Positions 9,167 to 17,491 of a stretch of 38,804 nt of DNA are shown here, piece after piece. The notes under the pieces are model-generated. The model had not been told where the DNA came from and did not search any database. It was given only the letters and a program-made list of their open reading frames with translations. The translations under genes and the position numbers were made by a program. Origin of the DNA: an uncultured Atopobium sp. (lineage in GTDB: Bacteria > Actinomycetota > Coriobacteriia > Coriobacteriales > Atopobiaceae); contig CALIAZ010000023.1 in assembly GCA_938045565.1 (NCBI GenBank), forward strand, positions 1 through 38,804, in the 5' to 3' direction. Numbering within the stretch: position 1 is the first letter of the stretch; the number at the start of each line of letters is the position of its first letter.

Positions 9167-10083
9167 TACATATCCTCCAATGCTGCAGCACCACCGATAA
9201 TCTCATTGAGCTCAGTGGTAATTGCGCCCTGGCGTTCGCGATTGTACGTACGGCTAAGAGCGCCTAAGACGTTCTCAGCATTATCAGTTGCAGACTGCAT
9301 TGCACGACGACGTGCACCATGCTCGGCTGCAGCAGAATCAAGAAGTGCGTGGAAGATGACCGTCTTGATATAAGCGGGCATCAACGAATCAAGTACCTGA
9401 GAAGCAGATGGCGAGAAGTGATATTCACTCTTGTTATACGTCTTCACCTGTGAGAGGGCTTCTTCGGTACGTGGTTTATTAGGAATCGTGAGTTTATCGC
9501 GCGAAATAGGAAGAAGTTGCTCTGTAACCTGCTCTTGGTCAACACGGTTCTTTGCATGCCAGTACTTGATTACGACACGATCAATCTTAGCCTTTATATA
9601 GCCGTCCATGATGTAGGAGGCAATACGATCAGCCTGGTCTGCTGTAGGCTCAGAGGAAATGCCTACATAAGACATGGTGGGCTTGATATTTCTGTACGTA
9701 AAGTACTCAGTTGGCTTGCGTCCGCAAGTAATTATCTCGGACGACACTCCCTTAGCCTTAAGACGTGCCATCTCATGCTCAACCTCGCGCTGAGGCAGGA
9801 TGTTAAATCCGCCTGCAAGTCCGCGGTCAGATGCGATGACTAAGAACAGTACGTTCTTCTCGACTTTGTGCGTAGCAAGAAGAGGCTGTTTCTTTGGATT
9901 AAAGCTAGCGCTTGCTACATTTGCAAGCATAAGGGTAATAGCTTCCTTATATGGCGAAGCAGCCTCGGCCCTATCAAGTGCCTTGCGGACACGCGCTGTC
10001 GAAATCATCGACATGGTGCGCGTAATCTGCATGGTGCTCCTGATGGAGCTCATACGCCTCGATATTTCGTGAAGGTTCGCCAT
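9166..10083 (-). CDS. atpG: F1Fo ATP synthase subunit gamma
   Basis: Rotating central shaft of F1. The 305-residue protein starts with the conserved EISRRMSSIRSTMQITRTM helix (the canonical form is I..RI.S...T.QITKAM). It has the middle Rossmann-like domain with ASDRGLAGGFN (the usual SDRGLCGGFN, with Cys replaced by Ala) and ends with the second coiled-coil helix containing AMQSATDNAENVLGALSRTYNRERQGAITTE in pieces. It lies between atpA (6 bp gap) and atpD (1 bp overlap). AGGAG precedes the ATG by about 9 nt. Length is slightly above the usual 285-300. Confidence 0.96.
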   Translation of the reverse strand: MANLHEISRRMSSIRSTMQITRTMSMISTARVRKALDRAEAASPYKEAITLMLANVASASFNPKKQPLLATHKVEKNVLFLVIASDRGLAGGFNILPQREVEHEMARLKAKGVSSEIITCGRKPTEYFTYRNIKPTMSYVGISSEPTADQADRIASYIMDGYIKAKIDRVVIKYWHAKNRVDQEQVTEQLLPISRDKLTIPNKPRTEEALSQVKTYNKSEYHFSPSASQVLDSLMPAYIKTVIFHALLDSAAAEHGARRRAMQSATDNAENVLGALSRTYNRERQGAITTELNEIIGGAAALEDM

Positions 10084-10089
10084 TGATAA

Positions 10090-11763
10090 TTACTCCTGCA
10101 ATGAACCTTGGGTTACTGCGTCAAAAGAGCCTGGTGTATCTGAATTAGCTTCTGCCTCATCCACAACCTTGTTTGGATGCTCTTCCAAGAACTTAGCCTT
10201 GAAGTGCTTAATGTGATCACTCAAGCGCTCTGCCTGCTCATCAGAAATCTTTCCGTTGCGCAGAGAGTTGCGGAGCTGTGGGTGATACTCACTCATGTAC
10301 TGAGCAAGGCCATCACGGAAGAGAGCTACGTTCTCAAGATCAACGTCATCAATGAAGTTCTCTTTTGCAGCGTAAATTGCGCAAATCTGGTCAACTACGT
10401 CCAGAGCTGAGTAACGTGGCTGCTTGAGAAGCTCCATCATATGAGCACCATGGTTGAGCTGGTACTGCGTAGTTGCATCCAAGTCGGATCCGAACTGTGA
10501 GAATGCCTGCTTCTCACGGTAACTTGCAAGGTCCAGACGAAGTGTACCTGCAACCTGCTTCATAGCCTTGACCTGAGCGTCGCCACCAACGCGGGATACG
10601 GAAATACCTACGTCGACTGCTGGACGCTGTCCCTGGAAGAAGAGGTTAGACTGCAGATAAATCTGGCCGTCTGTAATGGAAATGACGTTTGTAGGAATGT
10701 ATGCAGAAACGTCGCCTTCCTGCGTCTCAATAATTGGAAGTGCGGTAAGAGAACCTGCTCCGTTTTCATCGGAGAGCTTACATGCACGCTCCAGCAAGCG
10801 TGAGTGCAGGTAGAAAATATCACCAGGATATGCCTCACGTCCTGGTGGACGGTGAAGCGTCAGTGACATCTGACGGTATGCAACTGCCTGCTTAGAGAGG
10901 TCATCGTAAACAACAAGAACGTGTCCGCCTGGATGATCTTTGTCAGCAGGCTTGCCGTCCTTATCGTTATACATAAAGAACTCACCAATAGCAGCGCCTG
11001 CCATAGGGGCAATGTACTGCATTGGAGCAGAATCAGCTGCGGTAGCTGCAACAATGACGGTCTTATCAAGAACACCATGGCGGGAAAGAGACTCGCGGAT
11101 GTTTGCAACTGTAGATGCCTTCTGACCGATGGCGACATAGATACAAACCATGTCGGTGTTCTTCTGGTTTACGATAGCGTCAATTGCGATAGCGGTCTTA
11201 CCGGTCTTACGGTCACCAATGATCAACTCACGCTGACCACGGCCGACAGGAACCATAGCGTCAATTGCGAGAAGACCAGTCTGAACTGGCTCGCAGACAG
11301 GCTGGCGCTGCATGATGCCAGGAGCCTTGAACTCAATAGGACGACGATGTGTAGCATGGATTGCACCAAGACCGTCAATAGGCTGACCCAATGGATTAAC
11401 AACACGACCAAGCATGTCGTATCCAGCAGGGATGTCCATAACACGGCCAGTAGTGCGACACTCGTCGCCTTCCTTGATTTCAGAAACTTCGCCGAACAAA
11501 ACAGCACCGACAGAAGTCTCATCAAGGTTCTGAGCAAGACCGAATACGCTGTGGCCAGTAACGGAGCTGGTAAACTCCAGCAACTCGCCTGCCATAGCGC
11601 TGCGTAGACCAGCAACACGAGCAATACCGTCTGCCACCTCAGTAACAGCAGATACCTCTTGCTGGGATACGGTTGAATTGACCTTAGAAAGGCGCTCTCT
11701 AAGCTGTGCCATTACGGCATCTGAGCTCAGCGTTCCTTCCTGTATGGTGGTCTTATCAGTCAT
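10090..11763 (-). CDS. atpA: F1Fo ATP synthase subunit alpha
   Basis: Non-catalytic nucleotide-binding subunit of F1. The Walker A loop is GDRKTGKT (183-190), and the signature PAVDVGISVSRVGG is present. At 557 residues it is longer than the usual 500-515. The extra length is a small insertion (NDKDGKPADKDHPGG) after the YIAPMAGAAIGEFFMY segment and a C-terminal tail of roughly 35-45 residues rich in Glu, Asn, Asp and Ser. The ATG overlaps the atpH stop by one base (TAATG), indicating coupled translation. The tail is uncommon, and its role is unknown. Confidence 0.97.
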   Translation of the reverse strand: MTDKTTIQEGTLSSDAVMAQLRERLSKVNSTVSQQEVSAVTEVADGIARVAGLRSAMAGELLEFTSSVTGHSVFGLAQNLDETSVGAVLFGEVSEIKEGDECRTTGRVMDIPAGYDMLGRVVNPLGQPIDGLGAIHATHRRPIEFKAPGIMQRQPVCEPVQTGLLAIDAMVPVGRGQRELIIGDRKTGKTAIAIDAIVNQKNTDMVCIYVAIGQKASTVANIRESLSRHGVLDKTVIVAATAADSAPMQYIAPMAGAAIGEFFMYNDKDGKPADKDHPGGHVLVVYDDLSKQAVAYRQMSLTLHRPPGREAYPGDIFYLHSRLLERACKLSDENGAGSLTALPIIETQEGDVSAYIPTNVISITDGQIYLQSNLFFQGQRPAVDVGISVSRVGGDAQVKAMKQVAGTLRLDLASYREKQAFSQFGSDLDATTQYQLNHGAHMMELLKQPRYSALDVVDQICAIYAAKENFIDDVDLENVALFRDGLAQYMSEYHPQLRNSLRNGKISDEQAERLSDHIKHFKAKFLEEHPNKVVDEAEANSDTPGSFDAVTQGSLQE

Positions 11764-12236
11764 TACAATTCACTTTCAACGTGATCTGAAGAGAGCCTAC
11801 TCTTAATGTGAGTGAGTTGTGTCTTTACCGATGCATCATAACGATGATCACGTGCCTCAACTACGATGCCGCCCAAAATCTTGGGATTAACACGCTCAAT
11901 GAGATACACCTGAGTATTGAAGTTCTTCTCGAGCTTCTCGGTGACCTTTGCACGTAGCTCATCATCAAGAGGCATTGTAGTAGTTACCGTTACCGTAAGT
12001 GTCTTGTCTTCTTCTTCAAGAAGCTCCTGAAACGTAGCGGCAACATCATTGATAAGGTTGACATCCTCACTCGCCTGCATAGCACCAAGAGTCTCAAGAA
12101 CTTCTGGAGAGAACTTCTTTGCGTGCTGCACCTGTACGAGGTCTGCAGTTGCACGACCCTCTGCGCGGCCAGCCTCCAGGAGTGCCCTGGTATAGCCCTC
12201 TACTTTTCTGTCTTGATCGTCTTTATTAGTGCTCAT
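11763..12236 (-). CDS. atpH: F1Fo ATP synthase subunit delta
   Basis: Peripheral-stalk protein that joins F1 alpha to subunit b. At 157 residues it is shorter than the usual 175-185. The helical N-terminal domain is recognisable but compact. The C-terminal domain keeps the hallmark INPKILGG-like segment as RVNPKILGGIVVEARDHRYDAS followed by a final amphipathic helix. The start overlaps the end of atpF by 11 bp. Identity rests on the C-terminal motif and on position in the operon between atpF and atpA. Confidence 0.92.
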   Translation of the reverse strand: MSTNKDDQDRKVEGYTRALLEAGRAEGRATADLVQVQHAKKFSPEVLETLGAMQASEDVNLINDVAATFQELLEEEDKTLTVTVTTTMPLDDELRAKVTEKLEKNFNTQVYLIERVNPKILGGIVVEARDHRYDASVKTQLTHIKSRLSSDHVESEL

Positions 12237-12837
12237 CTGGAGTACCTACTTCCGCAAGGTACTTTTCGGCAAGAGCACGCTGCTGCTCTACTGAAAGCTC
12301 GTTGCCAATAATCTTTCCGGCAATATCGACGGCAAGATCAACAACGGAATCAGAAAGCTCAGCCATGGCGTGACGACGCTCAGACTCTACAACGCCCTTA
12401 CCCTTAGTAATAATCTCGACAGCTTCTGCCTTTGCCTGCTCGATAATACGAGCACGCTCTTCTTCGCCCTCACGCTTAGCAGCAGAAACAATCTCGTCTG
12501 CTTGCTGCTTAGCTGCGTCGATACCAGCTGCTGCGATTTCACGATCCTTGTTGGCTTCCTCGCGAGCCTTTGCTGCAGCGTCCAGATCGCCTTGGATCTT
12601 CTCTTGACGCTTGTCAAGCATACGTAGAACGGAAGGCCATACAAACTTTGCTACAACAGCAAAGATGATCAGAAACGCAATCAGAGCAGGAACAAACTCA
12701 GCGGGCTTTGGAAGAAGAATATCGGCACCACTTGCACCCTCTTCAGCAAGTGCGACTGAGGGAGCCATTGCCACAAGTAGAGCAGCAGTTGCGCCTACTG
12801 TGCTGGCTTTTTTAACTCCCTTACAAATCGTATTCAT
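12226..12837 (-). CDS. atpF: F1Fo ATP synthase subunit b
   Basis: Membrane-anchored peripheral-stalk subunit. The start chosen is the ATG at 12837 (203 aa), which has GGAGG five bases upstream; a TTG four codons earlier lies inside that ribosome-binding site. The N terminus (MNTICKGVKKASTVGATAALL...) looks like a signal peptide, with a basic start, an Ala/Leu-rich core and a possible signal peptidase I site after APSVALA. The real membrane anchor, VPALIAFLIIFAVVAKFVW, follows about 15 residues later. The rest is a long charged coiled coil (about 75-165) ending in KIIGNELSVEQQRALAEKYL. An extra N-terminal hydrophobic segment of this kind is absent from E. coli b. Confidence 0.94.
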   Translation of the reverse strand: MNTICKGVKKASTVGATAALLVAMAPSVALAEEGASGADILLPKPAEFVPALIAFLIIFAVVAKFVWPSVLRMLDKRQEKIQGDLDAAAKAREEANKDREIAAAGIDAAKQQADEIVSAAKREGEEERARIIEQAKAEAVEIITKGKGVVESERRHAMAELSDSVVDLAVDIAGKIIGNELSVEQQRALAEKYLAEVGTPDEH

Positions 12838-12879
12838 GCATTCCTCCAACGTAGCGTTTTCGCTGTTACAAACAGTAAT

Positions 12880-13074
12880 TTACTTAACCATCAGGGTAAC
12901 AACGAAGCCAATCAGGGTAAGAGCCTCGATAAATGCGCAGCCAAGAATAAAGACTGTGAAGAGACGACCCTGAACCTCTGGCTGACGAGCCATGTTGTTA
13001 GCGGCACTCGTTGCTACGACGCTAATACAAATTGCTGCTCCCATAACGCAAAGAGCATATCCGAAAATACCCAC
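12880..13074 (-). CDS. atpE: F1Fo ATP synthase subunit c
   Basis: Proteolipid of the rotor ring that carries ions across the membrane. Two hydrophobic helices are joined by the polar loop ARQPE (29-33). The essential carboxylate is Glu50 in CAFIEALTL. I place the start at the GTG at 13074 (64 aa), because AAAGGAGG lies just upstream; the in-frame TTG further upstream has no ribosome-binding site. This leaves helix 1 rather short. The sodium-binding Gln of Na+-type c subunits is not evident in helix 1, so proton coupling is more likely. It lies between atpB and atpF. Confidence 0.93.
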   Translation of the reverse strand: MGIFGYALCVMGAAICISVVATSAANNMARQPEVQGRLFTVFILGCAFIEALTLIGFVVTLMVK

Positions 13075-13132
13075 GATTCCTCCTTTTTCGTTCGCCCCTC
13101 TCAAGGCGACCAATATTCATACCTATCATCAA

Positions 13133-13194
13133 CTGAGCGTGGACTCAGAAGACTTCATCTTTTGTGCCGTTTGGCACGAGTGTGGCAATGCCAC
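13133..13194 (-). other. Three consecutive small hairpins in the atpB-atpE intergenic region
   Basis: CTGAG/CTCAG (13133-13148), GTGCC-N4-GGCAC (13164-13177) and GTGGC-N3-GCCAC (13182-13194) lie between the atpB stop and the atpE ribosome-binding site. As mRNA structures they could protect or process the message so that subunit c is made in excess over subunit a. There is no U-tract, so they do not look like terminators. Confidence 0.5.
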
Positions 13195-13210
13195 CAACTA
13201 AGCGTTTTGC

Positions 13211-14011
13211 TTAGTGCTCAGACTCTACCAGCTGGATGTAGACAGTGGAGAGCAGGGTAAAAACGTATGCCTGAATGAAAGCGACAATAGTTTCTACCAG
13301 ATAAATGATAATCAACAGCAAAACCCAGAAAATCGAAAATCCTGCCTGAGCAGCTGTTGATGCGGAGAAGTTCTCAATTGCTGGCATAAAGTACATAGAT
13401 GCAAGAATTGCAAACGTACCCATGACGATGTGACCTGCATACATGTTGCAGAACAGACGGACAGCCAGAGTAACCAGACGAAGGAATGTTGAGAAGACCT
13501 CAATAACCCAGATAACTGCTGCGATAACAGGATTAACGCCCTTTGGTGCAAGACTCAAGATGTAGCCAATAACGCCCATCTTTTTTGCACCTACATACAT
13601 AAAGTATCCAAGGGAGCAAAGACCAAGAGCAGCAGTAACACCAATAGTACCGGTACCTGGGTGTGCGCCAGGAATAAGGCCAATGATGTTGTTGATCAGG
13701 ATGAACATAAACATGGTGATCAAGAAGGGGAAGTGTGTACGCCACGTTTCTCCAAGAGAAGCCTTGCAGACGTCATCTCTAATGTACTCAATCAGATACT
13801 CAACGCCATTAACAAAGTGTCCCTTAGGGACAATGCTCTCTGCCTGCTTCTTCTTAAACTTAAAGCAGACAATCAGGAAAATCACAGCAGCGATCAAGAA
13901 ATAGAAAATGTAGTTAGTGAAACCAAAGGTGGTGTTACCAACCAATGCGTGTGGCAAAAAACTTTCGAGCAGCTCGGCCATCTCTGCTGGCAACTGCGCA
14001 AGAACATCCAC
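13211..14011 (-). CDS. atpB: F1Fo ATP synthase subunit a
   Basis: Integral membrane stator subunit that forms the two ion half-channels next to the c-ring. The 266 residues show five to six membrane helices. The essential arginine is in TLAVRLFCNMYAGH (residue about 187), and the C-terminal AFIQAYVFTLLSTVYI helix has the expected Gln and Tyr. It is the first gene of the operon; no atpI is present upstream. The best Shine-Dalgarno-like sequence (GGGGAGG) lies about 14 nt before the ATG, farther than normal, so the start is slightly uncertain; an ATG ten codons in is an alternative. Confidence 0.95.
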   Translation of the reverse strand: MDVLAQLPAEMAELLESFLPHALVGNTTFGFTNYIFYFLIAAVIFLIVCFKFKKKQAESIVPKGHFVNGVEYLIEYIRDDVCKASLGETWRTHFPFLITMFMFILINNIIGLIPGAHPGTGTIGVTAALGLCSLGYFMYVGAKKMGVIGYILSLAPKGVNPVIAAVIWVIEVFSTFLRLVTLAVRLFCNMYAGHIVMGTFAILASMYFMPAIENFSASTAAQAGFSIFWVLLLIIIYLVETIVAFIQAYVFTLLSTVYIQLVESEH

Positions 14012-14420
14012 TCTGTCTCAACCTCCCCATACAATCTGCAACCATTTCAGATTGCCCGTCACTGCTCAGCATACTTGAAACGCAACGTAAGATGCCAAGA
14101 ATATGCCACTTGGAGTGTATTATCTACCACTCGGCGTGCATATTTGCGACGAACGGCGATACTAGCACTAAATGAATGCATAGTCACGATTACAAAATCA
14201 AATAATTGACTTATGCTCAAACTCTCACATTACTGACACATTTCGTGTTAGCTGCCGTTATTGTTTCATTCAACTATAACACTAATAAACTGCTGTTACG
14301 TTGCTATTTTCTTGAGAAACACAGTTATGTCCAGGTAAAAATAGTCGTATCAATATCCCCTGGTATTCGCAAAGTTTTTGATATATGACAACCGTTATTT
14401 CTTCTCGTAAAGTGATGATT
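14012..14420 (-). promoter_or_regulatory. Non-coding region upstream of the ATP synthase operon
   Basis: No credible gene is seen on either strand. It must carry the atp promoter on the minus strand. A GATAAT-like hexamer near 14124-14131 (minus) is a possible -10 element, but no good -35 is positioned with it. Short inverted repeats AATCTG-N9-CAGATT (about 14032-14052) and CCAAG-N9-CTTGG (about 14094-14112) are present in the presumed leader. Confidence 0.35.
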
Positions 14421-14422
14421 TG

Positions 14423-14463
14423 AAAAAAATGATCCAGTACACACGTTATGTGAGCGCTGGATC
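14423..14463 (-). terminator. Rho-independent terminator downstream of upp
   Basis: On the minus strand the stem GATCCAG/CTGGATC (14431-14437 with 14457-14463), with an inner CACA/TGTG pairing, is followed by a run of seven U (A run at 14423-14429). It lies about 58 nt after the upp stop codon and separates the prfA-upp unit from the atp operon. Confidence 0.8.
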
Positions 14464-14520
14464 AAGTACTAACGTACGTATTCGCAACTATATTAATTTG
14501 CGAGAAGGACGAGGGACTCC

Positions 14521-15165
14521 TTACTTGGTGCCGTAAATACGGTCACCTGCGTCACCAAGGCCTGGCAGAATGTAAGCATTTGGGCTTAGCTGACGATCAA
14601 CGGTGCAGGTGTAGAGGCGTACCTCTGGATCAAAGTCCAGAGTTGCCTTGACGCCCTCAGGGCAAGAAACAATAGTCAGGCAACGAATATCCTTGACACC
14701 TGCTTCACGCAGGAACTGAATAGCAGCAGTGAGAGAGCCGCCAGTTGCCAGCATTGGATCAACAACCAGGCAGGTGCGGTTCTCGATATCTGCAGGGAAC
14801 TTGCAGTAATACTGGTGAGGAAGATGGGTCTCTGGATCGCGATACATACCAACATGACCGACGCGAGCAGATGGAACCAGCTCAAGAATGCCGTCAACCA
14901 TACCAAGGCCAGCGCGAAGAATTGGAATAATAGCAACCTTCTTACCAGCAATGCGCTTAGCAGTCATAGTCTCAAGAGGAGTCTCTACCTCGACATCCTC
15001 AAGTGGGAAGTCACGCATTGCCTCGTAGCTCTCAAGAATTGCAAGCTCGTTGACAAGCTCACGGAACTGCTTGGTAGTAGTTGTCTTGTCACGAAGAATG
15101 TGAAGCTTGTGCTGAACTAGTGGGTGGTCAACAACCGTAAGTCTGGACTCATCGTAATCTGCCAT
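14521..15165 (-). CDS. upp: Uracil phosphoribosyltransferase
   Basis: Pyrimidine salvage enzyme: uracil plus PRPP gives UMP and pyrophosphate. The 214 residues have the usual family length. Visible motifs are HPLVQHKLHILRD at the N terminus, PILRAGLGMVDG, the PRPP-binding loop LVVDPMLATGGS (the family form is V.DPMLATGGS), and the uracil-binding C terminus PNAYILPGLGDAGDRIYGTK. GGAGG lies seven bases before the ATG. It is the last gene of the leftward prfA-prmC-tsaC-rpiB-upp cluster and is followed by a terminator. Confidence 0.97.
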   Translation of the reverse strand: MADYDESRLTVVDHPLVQHKLHILRDKTTTTKQFRELVNELAILESYEAMRDFPLEDVEVETPLETMTAKRIAGKKVAIIPILRAGLGMVDGILELVPSARVGHVGMYRDPETHLPHQYYCKFPADIENRTCLVVDPMLATGGSLTAAIQFLREAGVKDIRCLTIVSCPEGVKATLDFDPEVRLYTCTVDRQLSPNAYILPGLGDAGDRIYGTK

Positions 15166-15288
15166 AATGCTCCCTCCAAGAGCTTGACCTGCGTTTTATT
15201 TGAATGTCAATAACTTTAATCTAGCTCATACATTCTCTGCAGGTTTGCGTATGTATTACTTATGCAGCACTGTTTATGTGCCGCTTAC

Positions 15289-15753
15289 TTACTCAGCGTC
15301 AACGCCCTTAAAGTTAGGATCATCTTCACGCATGATCTTCTCGACACGTCCCGTATGACGGCCGCCTGCAAACTCGGTGCTTAGGAAGGTATCCACAATA
15401 GCCTCGTTAACAGCAAGCTCGGTGAATCGACCAGAAAGGCCAATGACGTTTGCGTTGTTGTGCTCGCGAGCAAGCTCTGCAAACTGAACGGTCTGAACAG
15501 GAGTGGCGCGAATACCAGGGACTTTATCAGCAGTCATAGCAATGCCAATACCAGTTCCGCAAATCAGAACGCCGCGATCTGCTTTGCCTGCTGCAACTGC
15601 ACGAGCAACCTTATCTGCAAAATCAGGATAATCAACACGGTCATCGTTTGCAGGACCAAAGTCCAAAACCTCATGACCAAGTGACTTAATGTGCTCAATG
15701 ATAGGATCTTTCTGGATAAAGCCAGCGTGATCGGAACCAACTGCAATACGCAT
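15289..15753 (-). CDS. rpiB: Ribose-5-phosphate isomerase B
   Basis: Interconverts ribose-5-phosphate and ribulose-5-phosphate in the pentose phosphate pathway. The start is the ATG at 15753 (154 aa), with GAGGAGG six bases upstream; an upstream in-frame extension has no homology to the family and no ribosome-binding site. Asp8-His9 in GSDHAG, the catalytic Cys65 in ILICGTG-type GVLICGTGIGIAMTADK, and the REHNNANVIGLSGR segment are all typical of the RpiB/LacAB family. It supplies the ribose phosphate for PRPP used by the downstream upp product. Confidence 0.95.
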   Translation of the reverse strand: MRIAVGSDHAGFIQKDPIIEHIKSLGHEVLDFGPANDDRVDYPDFADKVARAVAAGKADRGVLICGTGIGIAMTADKVPGIRATPVQTVQFAELAREHNNANVIGLSGRFTELAVNEAIVDTFLSTEFAGGRHTGRVEKIMREDDPNFKGVDAE

Positions 15754-15846
15754 ACGTATCCTCCTCAGAAAATTCACTCCTATAGAGAGTACCGCATGCA
15801 GGCAAAAGCTGCAGCCAAAACACATAAAAGGGATAGGATTTTTTAT

Positions 15847-16494
15847 CTATTTTGCAAATCCCGCAGTGGCGAGAATATCCTCGGTTGTGATGGCGCCTTC
15901 GCGCAAAATGCGCGGCTCATCGCCCGTGCAGTCGACAATGGTCGACGCAATAGCAAGGGGCGCTGGACCTCCATCAAGCGTCAGATCCGCTTGCTCAACA
16001 AGACCTGCCTCAAGACCACATCCATCAACTGCAGAAGGAGCTCCATGCGTATTTGCGCTGGTAGTTGCCAGAGGAGTCCCTAGCTGCTCAGCAATCTGGC
16101 ACACGAGCGGCGAGTTGGGCATGCGAAGCGCAATGGTCCTGTTATCTGGTAAGACATATTCATCGGGAACGTTCTCTGATGCGGTAACCACCAGCGTAAG
16201 AGCTCCTGGCCAATAGGCTTCTACCAGCTTATTTGCCCAGTCATGTGTGATGTGCGCATACTTCTGCAGGTCAGATTTGCTGCCCACAAGCCAGGGAAGC
16301 GTCTGCGTTGAAGGACGCTGTTTAATCTCAAAGATACGCTTATGACCCGGGTTTTGAGGAGTTGCAGCCGCGCCGATGCCATAGACAGAATCGGTAGGCA
16401 TAATAAGCACGCCACCACGACGCGCCACCTCAACAGCTAAAGAAACTACAGATGCATCCGGATTCATCTGATCAACTTTGATGTACTCTCCCAT
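15847..16494 (-). CDS. tsaC: L-threonylcarbamoyladenylate synthase (Sua5/YrdC family)
   Basis: Makes threonylcarbamoyl-AMP from threonine, bicarbonate and ATP, the first step of t6A modification at position 37 of tRNAs that read ANN codons. The 215-residue single YrdC domain has PTDSVYGIG near residue 35, the basic FEIKQRPSTQTLPWLVGS segment that binds ATP, and ATTSANTHGAPSA, the conserved S-A-N motif. No C-terminal Sua5 domain is present. GAGGG lies just before the ATG. It is placed directly after prmC, a common genomic pairing. Confidence 0.93.
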   Translation of the reverse strand: MGEYIKVDQMNPDASVVSLAVEVARRGGVLIMPTDSVYGIGAAATPQNPGHKRIFEIKQRPSTQTLPWLVGSKSDLQKYAHITHDWANKLVEAYWPGALTLVVTASENVPDEYVLPDNRTIALRMPNSPLVCQIAEQLGTPLATTSANTHGAPSAVDGCGLEAGLVEQADLTLDGGPAPLAIASTIVDCTGDEPRILREGAITTEDILATAGFAK

Positions 16495-16585
16495 AAGCCC
16501 TCAACTCTTTGTTGTGTGCTGCGCGATGTTGTCTGATGCGCAGTGATACGCGTTACACAGATTTTCTCGCCAAGCGTCTGAAGTG

Positions 16586-17479
16586 CTACTTTGCTAGACG
16601 CGCCACAAGAATGCGTGGCCTGTGCGTCAGATCTTCTTTGACCTCAACAGACTCCCACACTCCCTGCTGTTCAGCAAGGTGTGCCGCCTTATCCAGGTGT
16701 CCCTCGTAAAGCTCAACGCAGAGCATTCCTCCAGGTAGAAGCATATGAGGAGCCGCCTCGAGCAACCTCCTGTAGACGTCCAAGCCATCCTCTCCCCCAT
16801 CAAGTGCCAGCTCAGGCTCAAAGCCCTTGACCTCGGCAGGAACTTCCTGCTCAAGCACGCTTGTAGGAATGTAAGGCGGATTAGACACCAATACCGAGAA
16901 GGACTGTGCAAGCTCTGCAGGCACACCTTCTACCAGGTCGCACTCAATGAGCTCCACGCGTTCCTGAAGTTCCAGTGCATCTCTATTACGGGTTGCCAGC
17001 GCAATCGCCTGAGGAGAAAGATCCGTAGCGTAGACGCGTGTTTGCGGGCGCTCAGTGGCAATAGAGAGCGATATGCAGCCCGTTCCAACGCCAACCTCAA
17101 GCACGCACACTTCCCCGTCAGCGTTTGGAGTTGCCGAATCAACGCCTGCCAGTGCAACGTCTACCAGCACTTCTGTCTCTGGTCGTGGGATAAGCACGCC
17201 TGGCTCGCACGTGAGCACCAGGTGTCTAAAGGGCATCTCGCCCGTCACGTACTGAAGTGGCTCGCCATCTGCGCGGCGCTTAATTGCCTCACGCATACGA
17301 GTACGCTCGTCCGCAGAAAGCGGCTTATCAAAGTTGGTGTAGAGCTGAACGCGAGAAAGACCTGTCACCGCGGACAAAAGCCATTCTGCAGAAAGACGTG
17401 GATGCTCATCACCCTTCTTTTCCAGGTGCTGAGTAGTCCACGTCAAAATTTTCTGGATTGTCCAAACTTCATCTGTCAT
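16586..17479 (-). CDS. prmC: Peptide chain release factor N5-glutamine methyltransferase
   Basis: Methylates the Gln of the GGQ loop in release factors using S-adenosylmethionine. The 297 residues comprise an N-terminal helical domain (about 1-95) and a Rossmann methyltransferase domain with VLEVGVGTGCISLSIA as the SAM loop and SNPPYIP (about 197-203) as the catalytic NPPY motif. The FEPELALDGGEDGLDVYRRL segment is also typical. It starts 12 bp after the prfA stop codon, so substrate and modifying enzyme are translated together. Confidence 0.96.
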   Translation of the reverse strand: MTDEVWTIQKILTWTTQHLEKKGDEHPRLSAEWLLSAVTGLSRVQLYTNFDKPLSADERTRMREAIKRRADGEPLQYVTGEMPFRHLVLTCEPGVLIPRPETEVLVDVALAGVDSATPNADGEVCVLEVGVGTGCISLSIATERPQTRVYATDLSPQAIALATRNRDALELQERVELIECDLVEGVPAELAQSFSVLVSNPPYIPTSVLEQEVPAEVKGFEPELALDGGEDGLDVYRRLLEAAPHMLLPGGMLCVELYEGHLDKAAHLAEQQGVWESVEVKEDLTHRPRILVARLAK

Positions 17480-17491
17480 GAAGTTTGCGCC

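Noticed and set aside
12880..13113. Longer atpE starting at a TTG (13113)
   Set aside because: It has no ribosome-binding site, while AAAGGAGG directly precedes the GTG at 13074.
14206..14388. 60-codon plus-strand frame between the atp operon and upp
   Set aside because: It has no ribosome-binding site and no recognisable protein character, and it lies in AT-rich intergenic DNA.
15754..15825. N-terminal extension of RpiB
   Set aside because: It has no family similarity, and GAGGAGG precedes the internal ATG.
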